A stretch of 7,326 nucleotides of DNA, from NCBI GenBank assembly GCA_005789375.1, contig SXXZ01000379.1, positions 1 to 7,326 of the forward strand, written 5' to 3'. A model generated the notes under the pieces. That model searched no databases and had not been told where the DNA came from. It saw only the letters and a list, made by a program, of their open reading frames with translations. Position 1 is the stretch's first letter. The number at the start of each line of letters is the position of its first letter. The translations under genes were made by a program, and so were the position numbers. Below, in pieces: positions 6,192 to 7,326 of this stretch. This DNA comes from Verrucomicrobiales bacterium. GTDB lineage: Bacteria > Verrucomicrobiota > Verrucomicrobiae > Limisphaerales > UBA9464.

Positions 6192-6968
6192 TCAAAGTTT
6201 GAGTCGGATCTGGGCGACCTTGGCCTGCAACTCGGGCCCGATGTCGTCTTGGAACATGTAGGAATCGCGGGCTCCGCCGGTGTTCCAACTATGAAGGAAC
6301 AACAATTTCTGGACCTGCACCCAACGGGCCGCGCCGTCGAGTGTTAAGTGATTGCTGCCGATGGGCTTTTTCCCGAGACCCTGGTGCGGCGGCATGCCCT
6401 TGAATGCCGAATCACGACCGCCTCCCCATTTGCCGTCCACCTTCATCACCGCATCGGCCGCCAAGACCCATCCCGGTTCGGAGGTCGCCGTCTTTACGGG
6501 GCTCCTCGAATCGAAAATGCCCGCCGGATTGCTCCACTTGTCGATGCCCCCGTAGTACTGGTAGCCAATGTTGAATTGCCTGTATTCCGGCTCATAGGTC
6601 GGGAAATCGGGCCGATTGGGGCAGGTCCACATCTTGGCCACGGTTGAATTGGTGTCCACGGGCAGTCCCAGTTGGCGCGCCGATCCTGCCTCGGGCTCGT
6701 TGATGGAGATCTGGACCCAGTTGCCGCCGTCAAAGCGCGCCTTGAGCAGCACGTCCTTATTGTCGTTGGCGTAGAGCGTCATGCCGATCCCGATTTGGCG
6801 GAGATTGCTAAGGCAACGTGCGCGCTTGCCCTGTTCTTTGGCCCGTGCCAAAGCCGGCAACAGCATGCTGGCGAGGATGGCGATGATCGCGATCACCACT
6901 AGCAGCTCGATGAGCGTGAAGCCGCCCGGGCGGGTTCGGCGAGGGTAGGACCGAAGGTTCATTCTCAT
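6192..6968 (-). CDS. Type IV pilin-like / pseudopilin protein with prepilin cleavage site
   Basis: The product is 258 aa. The leader [16 protein letters not shown] is basic and ends at a prepilin peptidase site: cleavage after Gly16, then [18 protein letters not shown] with Glu at mature position 5. The helix continues into [20 protein letters not shown] and [10 protein letters not shown]. Near residues 205-228 comes PPHQGLG...[14 protein letters not shown], which resembles the C-terminal His/Asp-Gly motif of PVC-group pilin-like proteins, though with altered spacing. Such proteins assemble into, or are exported by, type II secretion or type IV pilus systems; no other secretion gene is nearby, so it is an orphan that would use machinery encoded elsewhere. 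PVC genomes often carry many copies, each next to an exported protein, and here the neighbour is DUF3472. A second in-frame ATG (6960-6962) is two codons later and would barely change the leader. Confidence 0.88.
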   Translation of the reverse strand: MRMNLRSYPRRTRPGGFTLIELLVVIAIIAILASMLLPALARAKEQGKRARCLSNLRQIGIGMTLYANDNKDVLLKARFDGGNWVQISINEPEAGSARQLGLPVDTNSTVAKMWTCPNRPDFPTYEPEYRQFNIGYQYYGGIDKWSNPAGIFDSRSPVKTATSEPGWVLAADAVMKVDGKWGGGRDSAFKGMPPHQGLGKKPIGSNHLTLDGAARWVQVQKLLFLHSWNTGGARDSYMFQDDIGPELQAKVAQIRLKL

Positions 6969-7021
6969 GGGGATGCTTGAGGTTGTTTCGCGTCAATCCG
7001 ACGAGCGCAAGATCTTTCGGC

Positions 7022-7049
7022 CGTATGCCCAACCTCTGGGTCCTGCCAA
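7022..7049 (-). promoter_or_regulatory. Candidate promoter for the pilin-like gene
   Basis: On the minus strand TTGGCA (7049-7044) matches the -35 consensus at five of six positions. Sixteen bases later CATACG (7027-7022) matches the -10 at three of six. Transcription would begin near 7014, giving a leader of about 45 bases. The weak -10 keeps this tentative. Confidence 0.22.
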
Positions 7050-7081
7050 TGGTCATTTATGGGTGGAGATGGATTGAAGGT

Positions 7082-7109
7082 TTGCCAATGAGCAGCAGGG
7101 CGGAATAAC
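7082..7109 (+). promoter_or_regulatory. Candidate promoter for the rightward gene, possibly leaderless
   Basis: TTGCCA (7082-7087) matches the -35 consensus at five of six positions. After a 16-base spacer, AATAAC (7104-7109) matches the -10 at four of six. A start about seven bases after the -10 would fall on the A of the ATG at 7116, so the transcript might have no leader. This agrees with the lack of a well-placed Shine-Dalgarno site, but rests on sequence alone. Confidence 0.3.
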
Positions 7110-7115
7110 TGAGTC

Positions 7116-7326
7116 ATGCAACGCCACTGGGCGGTCTGGGGAGGAATTCTTGGGGTTGCTGTCTGGGGTGGTTGGAACCAGAGGGAGGCGCGCCGGCTTC
7201 GCAGTCAAATCGAGGAATTGCAGTCGGAACCGACCGTGGAGGCGCCGGTGCCGACGGCGCCTCTCGGCGGTGAAAATCTCGGAGCCCAAACTGCATCGGA
7301 ACTGACCGCGATCCGCAGCGAGATCG
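7116..7326 (+). CDS. N-terminus of a membrane-anchored coiled-coil protein, C-terminus beyond the window
   Basis: From the ATG at 7116 the plus strand reads 70 codons to the window edge without a stop. An in-frame TGA two codons upstream fixes this ATG as the earliest start. Residues about 5-20 (WAVWGGILGVAVWGGW) form one membrane helix. A charged stretch NQREARRLRSQIEELQSE (about 21-38) looks like a short coiled coil, followed by a Pro/Ala/Val linker and a second likely helix (ASELTAIRSEI). The layout of a short N-terminus, one helix and a long helical region resembles hypothetical proteins common in Verrucomicrobiota, but no family can be named from this fragment. It is the only rightward gene and is divergent from the pilin-like gene, with 147 bases between them. 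Confidence 0.6.
   Translation, partial: MQRHWAVWGGILGVAVWGGWNQREARRLRSQIEELQSEPTVEAPVPTAPLGGENLGAQTASELTAIRSEI

Overview
The window looks like chromosomal DNA of a member of the Verrucomicrobiota or a related PVC lineage. The reasons are a type IV pilin-like protein with the N-terminus and '[20 protein letters not shown]' stretch common in that group, a secreted DUF5077/DUF3472 protein, a tandem pair of prohibitin-like proteins, moderately GC-rich sequence, and mostly weak or absent Shine-Dalgarno sites. This placement is inference; there is no rRNA or other marker gene.

Layout, left to right. Positions 1-706 (minus) hold a membrane-anchored amidohydrolase whose C-terminus lies beyond the left edge. 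Positions 848-2755 (minus) hold a tight three-gene unit, in transcription order: a prohibitin/SPFH protein of 295 aa, a paralogue of 273 aa four bases further on, and a 65-aa two-helix membrane protein whose GTG start overlaps the paralogue's stop (GTGA). Positions 2943-4698 (minus) hold a two-gene unit: a polytopic DUF2157 membrane protein followed by a GDYXXLXY protein. Positions 4818-6089 (minus) encode an exported DUF5077/DUF3472 protein. Positions 6192-6968 (minus) encode a pilin-like protein with a prepilin cleavage site. Positions 7116-7326 (plus) begin a divergent gene with one N-terminal transmembrane segment and a short coiled coil; it runs off the right edge. No gene-free stretch exceeds 300 bases. 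I saw no tRNA, rRNA, CRISPR array or transposon.

Almost every product is predicted to act in the envelope. The prohibitin pair probably forms a membrane ring or scaffold, with the small coupled protein as a possible partner. The DUF2157/GDYXXLXY pair is a conserved membrane module of unknown function. The most interesting non-coding signal is a pair of matching elements at about 740-782 and 4732-4773. Each lies exactly 33 bases upstream of a start codon, in the same orientation: one precedes the amidohydrolase, the other the DUF2157 operon. This suggests a shared regulatory or dispersed repeat element, and it supports the longer start chosen for the amidohydrolase. No obvious defence or mobile system is present.
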